64,000 bases of DNA from Flavobacterium hercynium (GTDB lineage: Bacteria; Bacteroidota; Bacteroidia; Flavobacteriales; Flavobacteriaceae). The notes below the pieces were generated by a model. That model was given only the letters and a program-made list of their open reading frames with translations, did not search any database and was not told the DNA's origin. The position numbers and the translations under genes are program-made. The stretch covers positions 1 to 64,000 of the forward strand of contig NZ_MUGW01000046.1 of assembly GCF_002217285.1 (NCBI RefSeq). Direction: 5' to 3'. The stretch's first letter is position 1. Each line of letters begins with the position of its first letter. Shown in pieces: positions 17,332-26,690 of this stretch.

Positions 17332-17844
17332 ATGGAAGTTTTAAACAAAAAAGAACGTCAAAAAGCATTTTTCGCATTTCTTATCGCCTTTACTTTAACT
17401 TTTACGGTGATGTTAATCGCAGTATCATTCAACTTTTACATGCCTAAGGCAGAGAATAAAATGTTAAAAGCAGAGAATGAAATGATGAAAAGAGAATATG
17501 ATTATCAGACTAATTTTTCAGTAAAAATTGATAGTATCAGAATGACAGTCGATTCTATTAATTCACCAAAAGTAGATAATGATTTTCAGCAGCGTCTGGC
17601 GAATGTTATGATTGCCAATATTTATCAGAAAGTACCAAAAGATACAACTGAGAACAAAAGATTATACAACAATGTTATTTTGGCTTACAAGAATATCATT
17701 GATTACAAAAAACAAATCAGAAGCTTGACACACAACTCTCACTTAATTGATAGTTTGAATCAATCTGCAAAAACATATAAAGAAGAATTAGAAAAAGTTA
17801 GTAGAGATCTTGATGTCTGTCGCCAGATTTATCAAAATCAATAA
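17332..17844 (+). CDS. tssO: T6SSiii envelope protein TssO
   Basis: 170 residues. A short basic N-terminus (LNKKERQKAFFAF) leads into one transmembrane helix (about 12-34) and then a long, predicted coiled-coil periplasmic region (about 38-170) rich in Lys, Glu, Asn and Asp. This is the layout described for TssO, a single-pass component of the Bacteroidota membrane complex. It sits between tssK and tssB. The assignment rests on size, the N-terminal motif and position. Confidence 0.75.
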   Translation: MEVLNKKERQKAFFAFLIAFTLTFTVMLIAVSFNFYMPKAENKMLKAENEMMKREYDYQTNFSVKIDSIRMTVDSINSPKVDNDFQQRLANVMIANIYQKVPKDTTENKRLYNNVILAYKNIIDYKKQIRSLTHNSHLIDSLNQSAKTYKEELEKVSRDLDVCRQIYQNQ

Positions 17845-17897
17845 GATTAAAAACCAGAGTAAAAAATTAATAAAATAATCATTAAAAAAATCAAACT

Positions 17898-18347
17898 ATG
17901 TTATCAAACTATGGAATTGGAGGTAATGAGGTAAAAGTTGATGCTGATGAAGCAATCGTTGCGATCCCTCAAAACAGAACACTTGTTGCACAAAAACTAA
18001 CGGTTGACGCTCCTGTTAAACCAGAATTAGTAGAAGGAATTACAAGTGTTGAACAAGCATTTGAACACTTTAAACCGGAGGTTAAAGTTAATTTCGAAAC
18101 TGTTGACGGAGGTACTAAGGTAGAAGCATTAAACTTTAAAAACTTAGGAGATTTTGGTATCAAAGGAATCACAAACCAAAGTAGTTTCTTGTCTGAATTA
18201 GAAACAGAGAAAGATCAATATCAAAAAATTATTCGTCAATTAAAATCGAATAAAATTTTGAAGGCAGCTTTAGAAGATGGTGAAGCAAAACAAGCTTTGT
18301 TAGAAAGTCTTTCTACGTTAATCAGCGAATTAAAAGAAAATAAATAA
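17898..18347 (+). CDS. tssB: T6SS contractile sheath small subunit TssB
   Basis: 149 residues. The central part (VKPELVEGITSVEQAFEHF, VDGGTKVEALNFKNLGDFG) is the TssB/VipA-like sheath fold, followed by a C-terminal helical tail (about 105-149) that in other TssB proteins interlocks with TssC. It is 22 bases upstream of tssC, the usual pair order. Both sheath genes use many GC-ending codons compared with neighbours, consistent with high expression. Confidence 0.9.
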   Translation: MLSNYGIGGNEVKVDADEAIVAIPQNRTLVAQKLTVDAPVKPELVEGITSVEQAFEHFKPEVKVNFETVDGGTKVEALNFKNLGDFGIKGITNQSSFLSELETEKDQYQKIIRQLKSNKILKAALEDGEAKQALLESLSTLISELKENK

Positions 18348-18369
18348 CAATATTTAAAAATATAAAGAT

Positions 18370-19740
18370 ATGTCAAATAAAGAAGCATATAAGAGTAGTG
18401 ATGTTGAAGCTGCTGTATTAGAGCGTAAAGTTGTTGGTGGTTCGATTGAAAAAAATGTTGAAAAACTAGCTAAATACGGTGGTTTTGATTTGTTAGAAAT
18501 GTCAATTGAAGGAATTCAAAACCTTAACCCAGACAGAAAAGCAAGAAGAAAAATTTTCCTTGGAGAAGCTAACAAAGCAAAAGAAAGAGAAACTCTTTTA
18601 AAAACTTTAGAGCTTTGGTCTTCAGTTTTAAGCAACAACGAAGCTTTGACTGATATGGTGGCACAAAGTGAAGACAAATGCAAAGAGTCTGAAGCTTTAT
18701 TGCAAAAAAACTTAGTAAAAGCGATTGAAGATACAAGAGAAATCGAAGCTGCTTACAGAACTGTTGCTTTGTTTTACAGAAACACTGAAACAGATAAAGT
18801 TAAGAACGTTACGATTGTAAATGCTGACTTAGATCAGTTAAAAGATCTTGATAACACTCGTTTTATCGATGCAATTCATGCTGAATTAGTTGATAACTAT
18901 GACCGTTTAGATCTTAAAAATAACTACGGTATTTTAGTAATTCCTGGTTATTTAGGATCAAATAAAGTGATCGAAAAATGGGCTAAAATTGCACACGAGA
19001 ATAAAGTAATGCTTGTTACAGATTTCGAGCACCTTGACGAACCGGATGATGTAATGGAAATGTTTGATGCTGCTGCTTTAACAGGTGGTGATGCTTACCG
19101 TTCTAACGTAATCATGACTTGTAACTGGTTAGTAGGTCGTGGAAGATTTGACCAAATTGGTGAAGCTGATGATTTACATATCGCTCCATCTGCAGCTCTT
19201 GCTGGTAAAATTTACAAAACTTTAATGTCTCAGGTAACTGCTGGTAAAAAGTTTGGTGGTATCAATGAAGTTGACGGAGTTAAATTTGACCTTAAGAAAA
19301 GTGAAATTGCTAATCTTGAAAACTTAGGATTAGTTCCTATGGTAAACGAGTACGGAAAAGTAATGGCTTTCTCTGCAAAAACATTGTTTAGCGGTGACAA
19401 CTTAGGTTTACAAACATATTCCGTAGTTCGTGTATTTGATTACGTGACTAAAGTATTAATGGATTTCCTTAACCGTCGTGCTTTCGAAAACTTTACTGCT
19501 AAAACACGTAAAGAAATCATGAATCAGATTGTTGCTTTCCTTGATGGTATTACAGGACCGGACAAATTGATCGAGAACTTCGAAATCCGCAGATTTGAGC
19601 AAGATCCAATTCAGAAAGACAGAATTTATATGGATATCCATATGAAACCTTACTTTCCTGCTAAAAACTTCCTTATCAAAATGGATGGGCAAAAAGGTAC
19701 TGATGGTACAGAATGGGATACAGACTACGAGCAAAAATAA
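18370..19740 (+). CDS. tssC: T6SS contractile sheath large subunit TssC
   Basis: 456 residues. Recognisable TssC/VipB features include AAYRTVALFYRNTET, a domain with YGILVIPGYLGSNKVIEKWA, and the C-terminal RAFENFTAKTRKEI then YMDIHMKPYFPAKNFLIKM. With TssB it builds the six-start helical sheath around the Hcp tube; the exposed part of the TssB/TssC complex is the ClpV target. A strong terminator follows 20 bases after the stop, so this is a natural end of the first transcription segment. Confidence 0.93.
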   Translation: MSNKEAYKSSDVEAAVLERKVVGGSIEKNVEKLAKYGGFDLLEMSIEGIQNLNPDRKARRKIFLGEANKAKERETLLKTLELWSSVLSNNEALTDMVAQSEDKCKESEALLQKNLVKAIEDTREIEAAYRTVALFYRNTETDKVKNVTIVNADLDQLKDLDNTRFIDAIHAELVDNYDRLDLKNNYGILVIPGYLGSNKVIEKWAKIAHENKVMLVTDFEHLDEPDDVMEMFDAAALTGGDAYRSNVIMTCNWLVGRGRFDQIGEADDLHIAPSAALAGKIYKTLMSQVTAGKKFGGINEVDGVKFDLKKSEIANLENLGLVPMVNEYGKVMAFSAKTLFSGDNLGLQTYSVVRVFDYVTKVLMDFLNRRAFENFTAKTRKEIMNQIVAFLDGITGPDKLIENFEIRRFEQDPIQKDRIYMDIHMKPYFPAKNFLIKMDGQKGTDGTEWDTDYEQK

Positions 19741-19759
19741 TAGTTGTAGCATAAATTCT

Positions 19760-19792
19760 AAAAAGGGAACACATTTAATGTGTTTCCTTTTT
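19760..19792 (+). terminator. Intrinsic terminator after tssC
   Basis: AAAAAGGGAACACA pairs with TGTGTTTCCTTTTT around a 5-nt loop and ends in T residues. Part of transcription may read through to the genes below. Confidence 0.75.
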
Positions 19793-19844
19793 AAACTAAA
19801 AAAACATTGATCTTTTGAATGATCAAACCAAATAATTCAAATTC

Positions 19845-20378
19845 ATGAACGCATTTAAAATTTTACTTTTGGTCGCCTTTTTGTCAATTTCTAATTCGAT
19901 TAAAGCACAAAAAGTAAATCCAGTTGATACTTTAAGTTGCCCCATTACGCAAAATGATTTATTGCTTGAAGGTAAACTGTTTGCAAGTGCACCACCAATT
20001 TTATTGCGAGTTTCTAATGAAGAGTACGAGTATGCAGCGTTTCAGCTTGGAAAAAGAAAAAGCCGCATTTATTTATATTTTAAAATTTTCACTGACAATG
20101 TTTGTGTAAAGCAAGAGCAGCCATTGGAGCTTTATTTTAAAAATGGTGAATCTTATATTTTAAAAAATTCTTATAAAGTTAATTGTGAAGGAACCGCAGC
20201 ATTGGAGCTCACAGTAAGAGATGTTAAGAAATTAATGACTCATAGTATTAATACAATAAAGTTTTATACACTTAAAAAAGATTATGAATTTAATCCAAGT
20301 GCATCAGATAATCAGAATATTAAAATGTACTTGCATTGTTTAAAGTCGTATAAAGTCAGGAAGAAAAAACAATTTTAG
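19845..20378 (+). CDS. Exported protein of unknown function in the T6SS core
   Basis: 177 residues with a signal peptide (about 1-22, ending IKAQ). The mature part has four cysteines and alternating strand-like segments (YEYAAFQLGKRKSRIYLYFKIF) and ends in a very basic tail (KVRKKKQF). I do not recognise a family. It lies between the tssC terminator and the unknown gene at 20453, well before the cargo genes, so it could be a periplasmic accessory of the apparatus rather than an immunity protein. Confidence 0.6.
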   Translation: MNAFKILLLVAFLSISNSIKAQKVNPVDTLSCPITQNDLLLEGKLFASAPPILLRVSNEEYEYAAFQLGKRKSRIYLYFKIFTDNVCVKQEQPLELYFKNGESYILKNSYKVNCEGTAALELTVRDVKKLMTHSINTIKFYTLKKDYEFNPSASDNQNIKMYLHCLKSYKVRKKKQF

Positions 20379-20452
20379 TATAGACTTCAAAAGTAATTGA
20401 AGCAGAAATAAAATAGAAAGCGAACTAATTTTAAATTATTAAAAAATCTAAT

Positions 20453-21166
20453 ATGCCTTTTCCAGAATTAAATCTTTCACTAGGACTGACAGACAATGAT
20501 GGTTCTGTTTTTTATGCAGGAAGCGGCGAAGGTAAGCTTATTGTTCGCACCGATTCTGCTTTAAGAAAACATACTATAACTATAACAATATCGGAACAGC
20601 AGGTAGGATCGGTTTTTTTAAGAACACATTTAAAAGGTGTTGAAACTCCGGCTGAGATTGAAGTTCCAACGTATCAAATGATTGTATCAGATGATAAAAC
20701 GAATGAAACAGAGGTTTATAAAGTAACCCGTGACACTTATTTTTTTAAAGAGCAAAAAACAAAAAAAGGGTTGTGGAGCTTTCTGGGTTTGAAATTTCTG
20801 GCACCAAAAAACTTTCTATTTGACAATATTCCTTTTGAGCCTTTAAAGGAAGATATGGAAACCTATGATATTTCTAAATACAGAAATTTGAAAGAGGATG
20901 AATTAACATATAGCTTTAAAAAAGAAGATCAAAATATTCAAATTTTTGCAGGCGATATTAACATGTTGAAAGTAGAAAAGGGGACAAGTTATTTTGTTAT
21001 TGTTGACGAGAAAAAAGGACAACGTTTTATAGGTGATATTTTGTATCGTGAAAAATTCTTAAAACTTACTCCAAAAGTTCAACTCAATATCATAAAAAGA
21101 AAGCAGGTTTCTAAAGGAGTAGAAACAAACAAACAAGGTCGTACAGATAGGTTAATTTATATTTAA
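20453..21166 (+). CDS. Cytoplasmic protein of unknown function upstream of tssE
   Basis: 237 residues with no signal peptide or membrane segment. It opens MPFPELNLSLGLTDNDG and contains a strand-rich first half and a Lys-rich C-terminus (LNIIKRKQVSKGVETNKQ). It is 14 bases upstream of tssE with a purine-rich junction (AACGAGGAG), so co-translation is likely. Its position among baseplate genes suggests a structural or chaperone role in this T6SS type. I cannot match it to a named Tss family. Confidence 0.6.
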   Translation: MPFPELNLSLGLTDNDGSVFYAGSGEGKLIVRTDSALRKHTITITISEQQVGSVFLRTHLKGVETPAEIEVPTYQMIVSDDKTNETEVYKVTRDTYFFKEQKTKKGLWSFLGLKFLAPKNFLFDNIPFEPLKEDMETYDISKYRNLKEDELTYSFKKEDQNIQIFAGDINMLKVEKGTSYFVIVDEKKGQRFIGDILYREKFLKLTPKVQLNIIKRKQVSKGVETNKQGRTDRLIYI

Positions 21167-21180
21167 TAAAAAACGAGGAG

Positions 21181-21612
21181 ATGAAAGGAGCTTTTTATAA
21201 ACTGCCTATTGATTTTAATAGTATTATTCAAAAGAAGGAATTAGAAAAAACCTCTATTGAACATTCTATTGCACAACAAATTATATTATTAGCCACAACA
21301 ACTTTTGGTGAATGTAAATTTGATGAAACATTTGGATCGAAGATTTGGGAAATAGATTTCGATTTACTGATGAATGAAAATACATTAAAAGAAATTATAT
21401 CAAAAACCATGAAACAATCGTTGCTTTTTCATGAAAAAAGAATCAAAGTAAACGAGCTAAAAGTTGAATTATCAGAAACAATGTATTTGGTAGACGATGT
21501 TAGCAGAGCCAAAAAAAAGGTAGATATAATTATTGAAGCAACGATAAACAGCACAAATAGAAATTTTGACTTTAGGGGATACTTTTTTGTTGGTCCGTTA
21601 TCGTACAAATAG
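21181..21612 (+). CDS. tssE: T6SS baseplate wedge protein TssE (gp25-like)
   Basis: 143 residues with the gp25/GPW pattern: an early helical part with SIAQQIILLATTTFGECKFDETFGSKIW, then ISKTMKQSLLFHEKRIKVNELKVEL and a closing beta strand (FDFRGYFFVGPL). The TssE family recruits and triggers sheath polymerisation at the baseplate. The size is normal. It is followed by a 185-base gap that probably carries the hcp promoter. Confidence 0.83.
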   Translation: MKGAFYKLPIDFNSIIQKKELEKTSIEHSIAQQIILLATTTFGECKFDETFGSKIWEIDFDLLMNENTLKEIISKTMKQSLLFHEKRIKVNELKVELSETMYLVDDVSRAKKKVDIIIEATINSTNRNFDFRGYFFVGPLSYK

Positions 21613-21797
21613 TGTTGATTTTGAGGTGTTTCGGAGTGAAAAACTAAAAATTTTAATTTTCTGAAACGTACTAACTGCTTGAAAACTAGCAAATTATTTA
21701 ATGTAAAAAATATTTTATTAAAAAAATACTAATGATAAGATTTTATTTATATATTTACAGTGTAAATAAATAAATTAATAACTAAAAATTTTTCATT

Positions 21798-22184
21798 ATG
21801 TCGTTTTTAACATCATTAACAGTTGCAGGTAAGGATTACAAAGTATTAAACGTTAACTATGATTTAGCTCAGGAAACAGATGCTTCTGGACGTCCTTCTA
21901 CCGTAACTCGTGGAGGCAGAATCGTAATTGAAGTAGAATCTACTGGAGGTACTGAATTGTTTGAATGGATGACTAATAATTTCGAAAGAAAAGACGGGTC
22001 AGTAAAATTCATCAAGCGTGACTCTAACGCTACTTTGAAAGAATTAAAGTTTGCTGAGGCTTACATGGTTAAGTACAAAGAAAACTTTGATCATAACAGT
22101 GAAAATCCGTTAACGGAAACTTTTACCATCTCTGCGCGTAAAATTTCGATGGGTGGAGGAGAATTTGATAATGCTTGGGTATAA
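21798..22184 (+). CDS. tssD: T6SS inner-tube protein Hcp (TssD), copy 1
   Basis: 128 residues with the Bacteroidota TssD layout: SFLTSLTVAGKDYKVLNVNY, DASGRPSTVTRGGRIVIEVES, KFIKRDSNATLKELKFAEAY, NPLTETFTISARKISMGGG. Hcp hexamers stack into the expelled tube and can carry small effectors in the lumen. The gene stands alone between a 185-base leader and its own terminator, and its codon use resembles tssB/tssC, so it is probably the main, highly expressed tube protein. Confidence 0.9.
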   Translation: MSFLTSLTVAGKDYKVLNVNYDLAQETDASGRPSTVTRGGRIVIEVESTGGTELFEWMTNNFERKDGSVKFIKRDSNATLKELKFAEAYMVKYKENFDHNSENPLTETFTISARKISMGGGEFDNAWV

Positions 22185-22224
22185 TCCAATGGACTTTATC
22201 AAACTTATTTAAGCTTGAACTATT

Positions 22225-22257
22225 AAAGGGAGTCCATAATTATGGACTTCCTTTTTT
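22225..22257 (+). terminator. Intrinsic terminator after hcp copy 1
   Basis: A stem of AAAGGGAGTCCATA with TATGGACTTCCTTT (one G-U pair) ends in a run of six T residues, giving hcp a short transcript of its own. Confidence 0.78.
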
Positions 22258-22342
22258 GTTTTAAAATCAGATTTCTTAAACCTAATATCTCTTTTAGGTT
22301 TCTCAACTAAATTTTTTATTGATAATTAAAAAGATAGAACAC

Positions 22343-22735
22343 ATGAGTTTTTTAGCAAAATTAGAATTAGATAGCGAAGTTTTTAATGTTTTAGAATTTG
22401 ACGTAGCTTTTGAACAAGGTACTGATAATAATGGAAAGCCTGCCAACAGAACAAAAGGTGGACAAATAAGATTAGTTGTCGAAACCAACCAAACCGATCT
22501 ATTCTCAGATTGGATGGTCTCTCATACGAGCATCAAAGACGGAAAAATTATTTTCTATCGCAGAGATGCCATGAGTACAATGAAAAATGTCACTTTTAAG
22601 AAAGCATACTGCATTTCTTTTGGTGAAAGTTTTCGAAGTGTAGGCGATAACCCAATGACTACACGAATTCTTATCACATCCAATGAAATAAAAATTGGAA
22701 ATACTGTATTTGAAAATAATTGGAAGAACTCTTAA
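22343..22735 (+). CDS. Second Hcp (TssD) paralogue linked to the metzincin cargo
   Basis: About 130 residues from the ATG at 22343 (a TTG at 22319 would add eight residues that do not match copy 1). It aligns along its length with the first Hcp (SFLAKLELDSEVFNVLEFDV; DNNGKPANRTKGGQIRLVVE; NPMTTRILITSNEIKIG) but is clearly diverged. It is 11 bases upstream of the metzincin-like gene. Alternative Hcp proteins often travel with one effector that they carry or stabilise, so this copy may be specific for that protein. Confidence 0.85.
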   Translation: MSFLAKLELDSEVFNVLEFDVAFEQGTDNNGKPANRTKGGQIRLVVETNQTDLFSDWMVSHTSIKDGKIIFYRRDAMSTMKNVTFKKAYCISFGESFRSVGDNPMTTRILITSNEIKIGNTVFENNWKNS

Positions 22736-22746
22736 GGTGATAAGCT

Positions 22747-23409
22747 ATGGGATATCGTACTCCTTTTGCCTTAATGCCTGATGAAGAATGCATTGATTTT
22801 GAAACAGATGTAACTGCTGGCGAATTATCAGCTAATGATGCCTATGATTTGTATCTTATTGCTAAAGGCAAAGATCCAAAAAAATACACATTAGTTTGCT
22901 TCATGAATTTGCAATTCTTTTTTGAGGATACCGGAAAACTTGTTTGGTCAGAACAGGAAAAGAAAAATTATATAAGCAAGTGGGAACAAAGTGTTCGTGC
23001 AGTTTGGTCTTATAAAATTTTAAAAACCTTAAAAGACGGAAGAAAAATAGTTTTAGATTTTAAGTTTAAAACTCAGATTGAAGGATTTTGGTTGTCAGAT
23101 CACTGGGAACTTTCAGTTAAGAAAATCTCGCAAGATTTTGGACAGAGTAGTGTTACCACCTTTACAGGTAATTCACAATTGGATGATAAGGATTTAAACT
23201 TTGCACAAAAACCAAGTGGTGAAATGCAAAGAGGTTCTACTCATGAGTTTGGTCACATGCTGGGTTTAGATGATGAATATACTAAAGGAAATGTCTGGAT
23301 TAATGATAAAAAATCTGTAATGAATAATGGGGAAGTTGTAAAAGGAAGACACTTAACATATTTCAGAAATTGGTTAGATAAAAAGTTAATTAAACATAAA
23401 ATACAATGA
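22747..23409 (+). CDS. Metzincin-like zinc peptidase, candidate T6SS effector
   Basis: 220 residues, no signal peptide. HEFGHMLGLDD (His166, Glu167, His170, Asp176) fits the metzincin zinc site HExxHxxGxxD with Asp as third ligand, as in snapalysin-type enzymes. A downstream SVMNNG (Met192) can serve as the Met-turn. The N-terminal half (about 1-135) is beta-rich and resembles no family I know. An unexported metalloprotease sitting between an Hcp paralogue and a small lipoprotein, inside a T6SS cluster, is best explained as cargo delivered to the periplasm of rivals. The stop overlaps the lipoprotein start (ATGA), as is common for effector-immunity pairs. Confidence 0.68.
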   Translation: MGYRTPFALMPDEECIDFETDVTAGELSANDAYDLYLIAKGKDPKKYTLVCFMNLQFFFEDTGKLVWSEQEKKNYISKWEQSVRAVWSYKILKTLKDGRKIVLDFKFKTQIEGFWLSDHWELSVKKISQDFGQSSVTTFTGNSQLDDKDLNFAQKPSGEMQRGSTHEFGHMLGLDDEYTKGNVWINDKKSVMNNGEVVKGRHLTYFRNWLDKKLIKHKIQ

Positions 23410-23753
23410 AAAAAATAGGTCTATTTTTTTTAGGAATTTTTTCCTTATTCTCTTGCGAAAGTAAAGAAACAAAACTTTCTAATTATCTCGATAAAATAAG
23501 AAATAGTACAACTAGTACAACCGAGGCAGAAGAAATTGTATTGCTTCATAAGTTTATCGGAAAAAATAGTATTTCGTTTGAATCTAAAGTTCAGACTAAG
23601 GATGGAGCAACTTTTTATTATCCGGAGTTTTTTAATGTAAAAAATATCGAAAGCGTAAATATTGATTTCTTTATTTCTCCAGAGGATACATTGCATTTTA
23701 AAGGTTGGAAACCACAGAAAATGGAGAACTTTTTTTACTTATATAACGAATAA
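23406..23753 (+). CDS. Small lipoprotein, candidate immunity to the metzincin-like effector
   Basis: 115 residues with a lipoprotein signal (LFSCES, Cys about 17), so it is anchored in the envelope and faces the periplasm. It overlaps the peptidase gene by 4 bases. The mature part is charged and contains a FYYPEFFNVKNIESVNIDFF segment. No known family is recognised. Location, size and genetic coupling suggest protection against the peptidase; the pairing is inference. Confidence 0.6.
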   Translation: MKKIGLFFLGIFSLFSCESKETKLSNYLDKIRNSTTSTTEAEEIVLLHKFIGKNSISFESKVQTKDGATFYYPEFFNVKNIESVNIDFFISPEDTLHFKGWKPQKMENFFYLYNE

Positions 23754-23924
23754 GGATGATCGTTTTGTTACAATCAATTATTTAATAAGTAATTGAAAGT
23801 AAAGTAATCAAAATCAATATTTCTGAAAAAGTTCTGATTGTATAATAACAATTTATATCCCTGGAAGCACTTCAACCTCTTTTCATTTATCATTAAATTA
23901 ATACTATTCATTAATGTGTAAAAC

Positions 23925-24719
23925 ATGAAAAAGTTATTTTTATTAGTTGCTTCGATATTAATAGTATTATCAAGTTGTAAAAAAGAATCTGAACAGTGGA
24001 ATGAAAAATGGATTTTATATCAAGATAGTTTATGTAAGGTTGCATTAGATTCTGTTCTTTTATTTTCAAGTGATTCTAATTATGTAAAAGCAAACGGTTA
24101 TTATAAAATTTTATACTGGAAATCAAGTTCTTACAGTGTTGGTGAAATAAGAAATAATGCGAGGTTTGGATTGTGGAAATAAGGAGAATTAGATGGTTCC
24201 GCAATAAATTATGATTCTTTTACTGGTGATTTATTTTCAATCTATCATTTTGTTGATGGAGAGCAAGAAGGGATTCAGAAAGAGTTTCATCCTAAGAATA
24301 TTTTAGCAAGGGTTTATACGTTGCATAAAAGTTATAATTATAGAGACGAATATATTTGTTATAATGATAATGGTAACGTTTTATATCAGGAAAACTTTGG
24401 TAATGATGGAACAGGTTATTACAAAGAATTTAATAATGATACCCTATTTCGAGAAGGAGCTATTATAAAAGACAAGTTTGTTGGAATGCACATAAGAAAA
24501 GAATTTTTTCATGGACGTAATCCGTTGATAGAGCAAACTTTTTACAATAATGATGGTCATTTTTTTAAAGTAAAACTATTTGGAAATTTAAAAGATGCCA
24601 TTGAAACAAAAGGAGATTCTATTGTTTACGATTACGATAAAAACAAAACAAAAGTAACAACTTTTTTGAAGGGGACAATAATTACAAGCCAATCATATAA
24701 CGATACAATATTGTTTTAA
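23925..24719 (+). pseudogene. MORN-repeat (YwqK-like) lipoprotein gene broken by an in-frame TAA
   Basis: The reading frame runs from the ATG at 23925 (lipoprotein signal, LSSCKKE) to the TAA at 24717-24719, broken only by a TAA at 24180-24182. On both sides the frame and the repeat character continue: RFGLWK, stop, GELDG, then NDNGNVLYQENFGND and EGAIIKDKFVGMHIRKEF. This is the MORN-like repeat style of YwqK-type antitoxins and many T6SS immunity proteins. Without the stop it would encode 264 residues. A single base change would explain it; a sequencing error cannot be excluded. It may be a decaying immunity gene whose effector is gone. Confidence 0.65.
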
Positions 24720-24853
24720 TATTTCAATAAAAAACGATTTTTAAGTACTAGTACGATTAATAATCGGAAGGTAAGTTAAGCTGAAAAACGTTTTTAATTT
24801 TTTGACTAATTTTTGATTTTAATTTATAACCACAATAAACTAAAAAACAGACC

Positions 24854-26689
24854 ATGGCACTACAGACAACAACAACGATAAAAATTGGCGAGACAGTAAT
24901 CAAAAATTTCAGCCACTTACAGGTAAATCAGGAAATTCATGATCACCATACTTTTTCGATAGAAGTTCGACATGATATTTTAGTACGAGAATTTCAGAGT
25001 GTAATGCCTGTATCGCAAAAATTGGTGGGAGAAAAGATAAGTATAGAAATTAAAGCAATACCAGACCTTGATGATCTTATGGTGGTAAAAAGCCCTAAAG
25101 ATTATGTCATGCAATTTTACGGTATTGTAACCGAGATTAGTATGCAAAAATCACGAGTTAGAGATATGGAAGAAACGATAGTCCTTCAAGGGTACAGTGT
25201 TTCTATTAGTTTGGATAACGGACCAGAGTCTAATTCATTTACAAAAAAGACTTTGACAGATATAGTAAGTAAAGTTAAATCAGATTATGAAATCGATATG
25301 GATATTATGCCATATCATAAAGATATTTTGGCTTATACGGTACAGTATAACGAAAGTGACTTTGATTTTTTGAATCGTCTGGCGATGCGTTACGGTCAAT
25401 GGTTTTACTATAACGGACGTACGATGGTTTTTGGAACCCCTGGAACAGCAGGAGGTGAACCAAAATTGGTTTATGGTGTAAATATGCAAAACTTTAGTTA
25501 TGATATAAGACTAACACCAACCTTGTTTAAAACGATTGAAAATGACAACAGAAAAGGAGATCATTTTCCTGATGAAACGGCTAAATTCGGAAGTGAAGCC
25601 GGTGGATTTCATCAAAACTTTATTAATAAATCGAATCAGGTTTTCAATAAACAAACCGTAATACAATTGAACCAGAATGGTGTTGGAGGAAGTGGTAAGT
25701 CTGCTTCTGAAGAATATGCTAAAAATAAAATGCGTTCAGCTCTAAGTGGTATGATGAGAGTAGAAGCTTCTAGTGAAGTTCCCGGCGTTACAATTGGTAA
25801 TACCGTACAAATAAGTGGTGTCGATGTACAATTAGAAAGTACCTATACGGTAACACAAATAACGCACACTTGCGATGATGGTGGAGGATACGAAAATCAT
25901 TTTACAGCAGTAAACTTTAACGGAGCTGTATTTTCACCAAGAACCAATCCGGATTTAATTCCGCGTTGCGAGAGCCAATCAGCAATAATCATAGATAATA
26001 ACGATCCTGATGGACTTGGAGGAGTAAAAATACAAATGCCATGGCAAGAAGCCAAAGGCGAAACTACTCCGTTTGTACCAATGGTACAACCTCATGGCGG
26101 TGGTGACAAAGGATTTTATTTTATTCCGGAAGTAGGAGAAAAAGTATTTGTTGATTTTCAGGCAGGTAATGCCGAAATGCCGGTAGTGGTAGGAGCAATG
26201 TATAACTCTAGTTCAAAAAGCGGATACAGCACACCAAAGAATGATATGAAAGTGATGCACAGTCGCTCGGGAACAAAAATTGCTTTTAACGATGCCGAAG
26301 GAAGCATTTTAATCGAAGATCCGAGTGGAAATACCTATCAAATGGATGGAAAAGGAAATATAAATGTAACAGCACCTAAAAACATGACTTTCGATGTAGG
26401 TGAAGACCTTACGATTACAGTTGGAAAAAATATGATTACCAGCGTAGGTGAAGATAAAACAACTGATGTTGGTAAAAATAAAACAACAACAGTAACAGAG
26501 AAAATTAGTTTGCAGGCAATGGAGTACAAACAAAATATCGACGAAAATAAAACGATTACTATTGGAGGAGATTTAAAAGAAACAACCTCGACAACTACTC
26601 ATAACGCTACGGGCGGTGATATATTAATAAAAAGTGTTGGAGTTTCTACTTTATTAGGTTCTAAAGATGCAAAAGTAAATATTGGATAA
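24854..26689 (+). CDS. vgrG: T6SS spike protein VgrG (TssI)
   Basis: 611 residues. The N-terminal gp27-like part (about 1-370) contains HDHHTFSIEVRHD, QYNESDFDFLNRLAMRYGQWFYYNG and the OB-fold region; the gp5-like part begins near NNDPDGLGGVKIQMPW and EVGEKVFVDFQAGNAEMPVVVGAMYN. The C-terminal spike shows repeated short strands such as DVGEDLTITVGKNM and TSVGEDKTTDVGKNK, the needle beta-helix. No extra effector domain follows. It heads the cargo block, and the next gene starts immediately after its stop. Confidence 0.92.
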   Translation: MALQTTTTIKIGETVIKNFSHLQVNQEIHDHHTFSIEVRHDILVREFQSVMPVSQKLVGEKISIEIKAIPDLDDLMVVKSPKDYVMQFYGIVTEISMQKSRVRDMEETIVLQGYSVSISLDNGPESNSFTKKTLTDIVSKVKSDYEIDMDIMPYHKDILAYTVQYNESDFDFLNRLAMRYGQWFYYNGRTMVFGTPGTAGGEPKLVYGVNMQNFSYDIRLTPTLFKTIENDNRKGDHFPDETAKFGSEAGGFHQNFINKSNQVFNKQTVIQLNQNGVGGSGKSASEEYAKNKMRSALSGMMRVEASSEVPGVTIGNTVQISGVDVQLESTYTVTQITHTCDDGGGYENHFTAVNFNGAVFSPRTNPDLIPRCESQSAIIIDNNDPDGLGGVKIQMPWQEAKGETTPFVPMVQPHGGGDKGFYFIPEVGEKVFVDFQAGNAEMPVVVGAMYNSSSKSGYSTPKNDMKVMHSRSGTKIAFNDAEGSILIEDPSGNTYQMDGKGNINVTAPKNMTFDVGEDLTITVGKNMITSVGEDKTTDVGKNKTTTVTEKISLQAMEYKQNIDENKTITIGGDLKETTSTTTHNATGGDILIKSVGVSTLLGSKDAKVNIG

Positions 26690-26690
26690 C

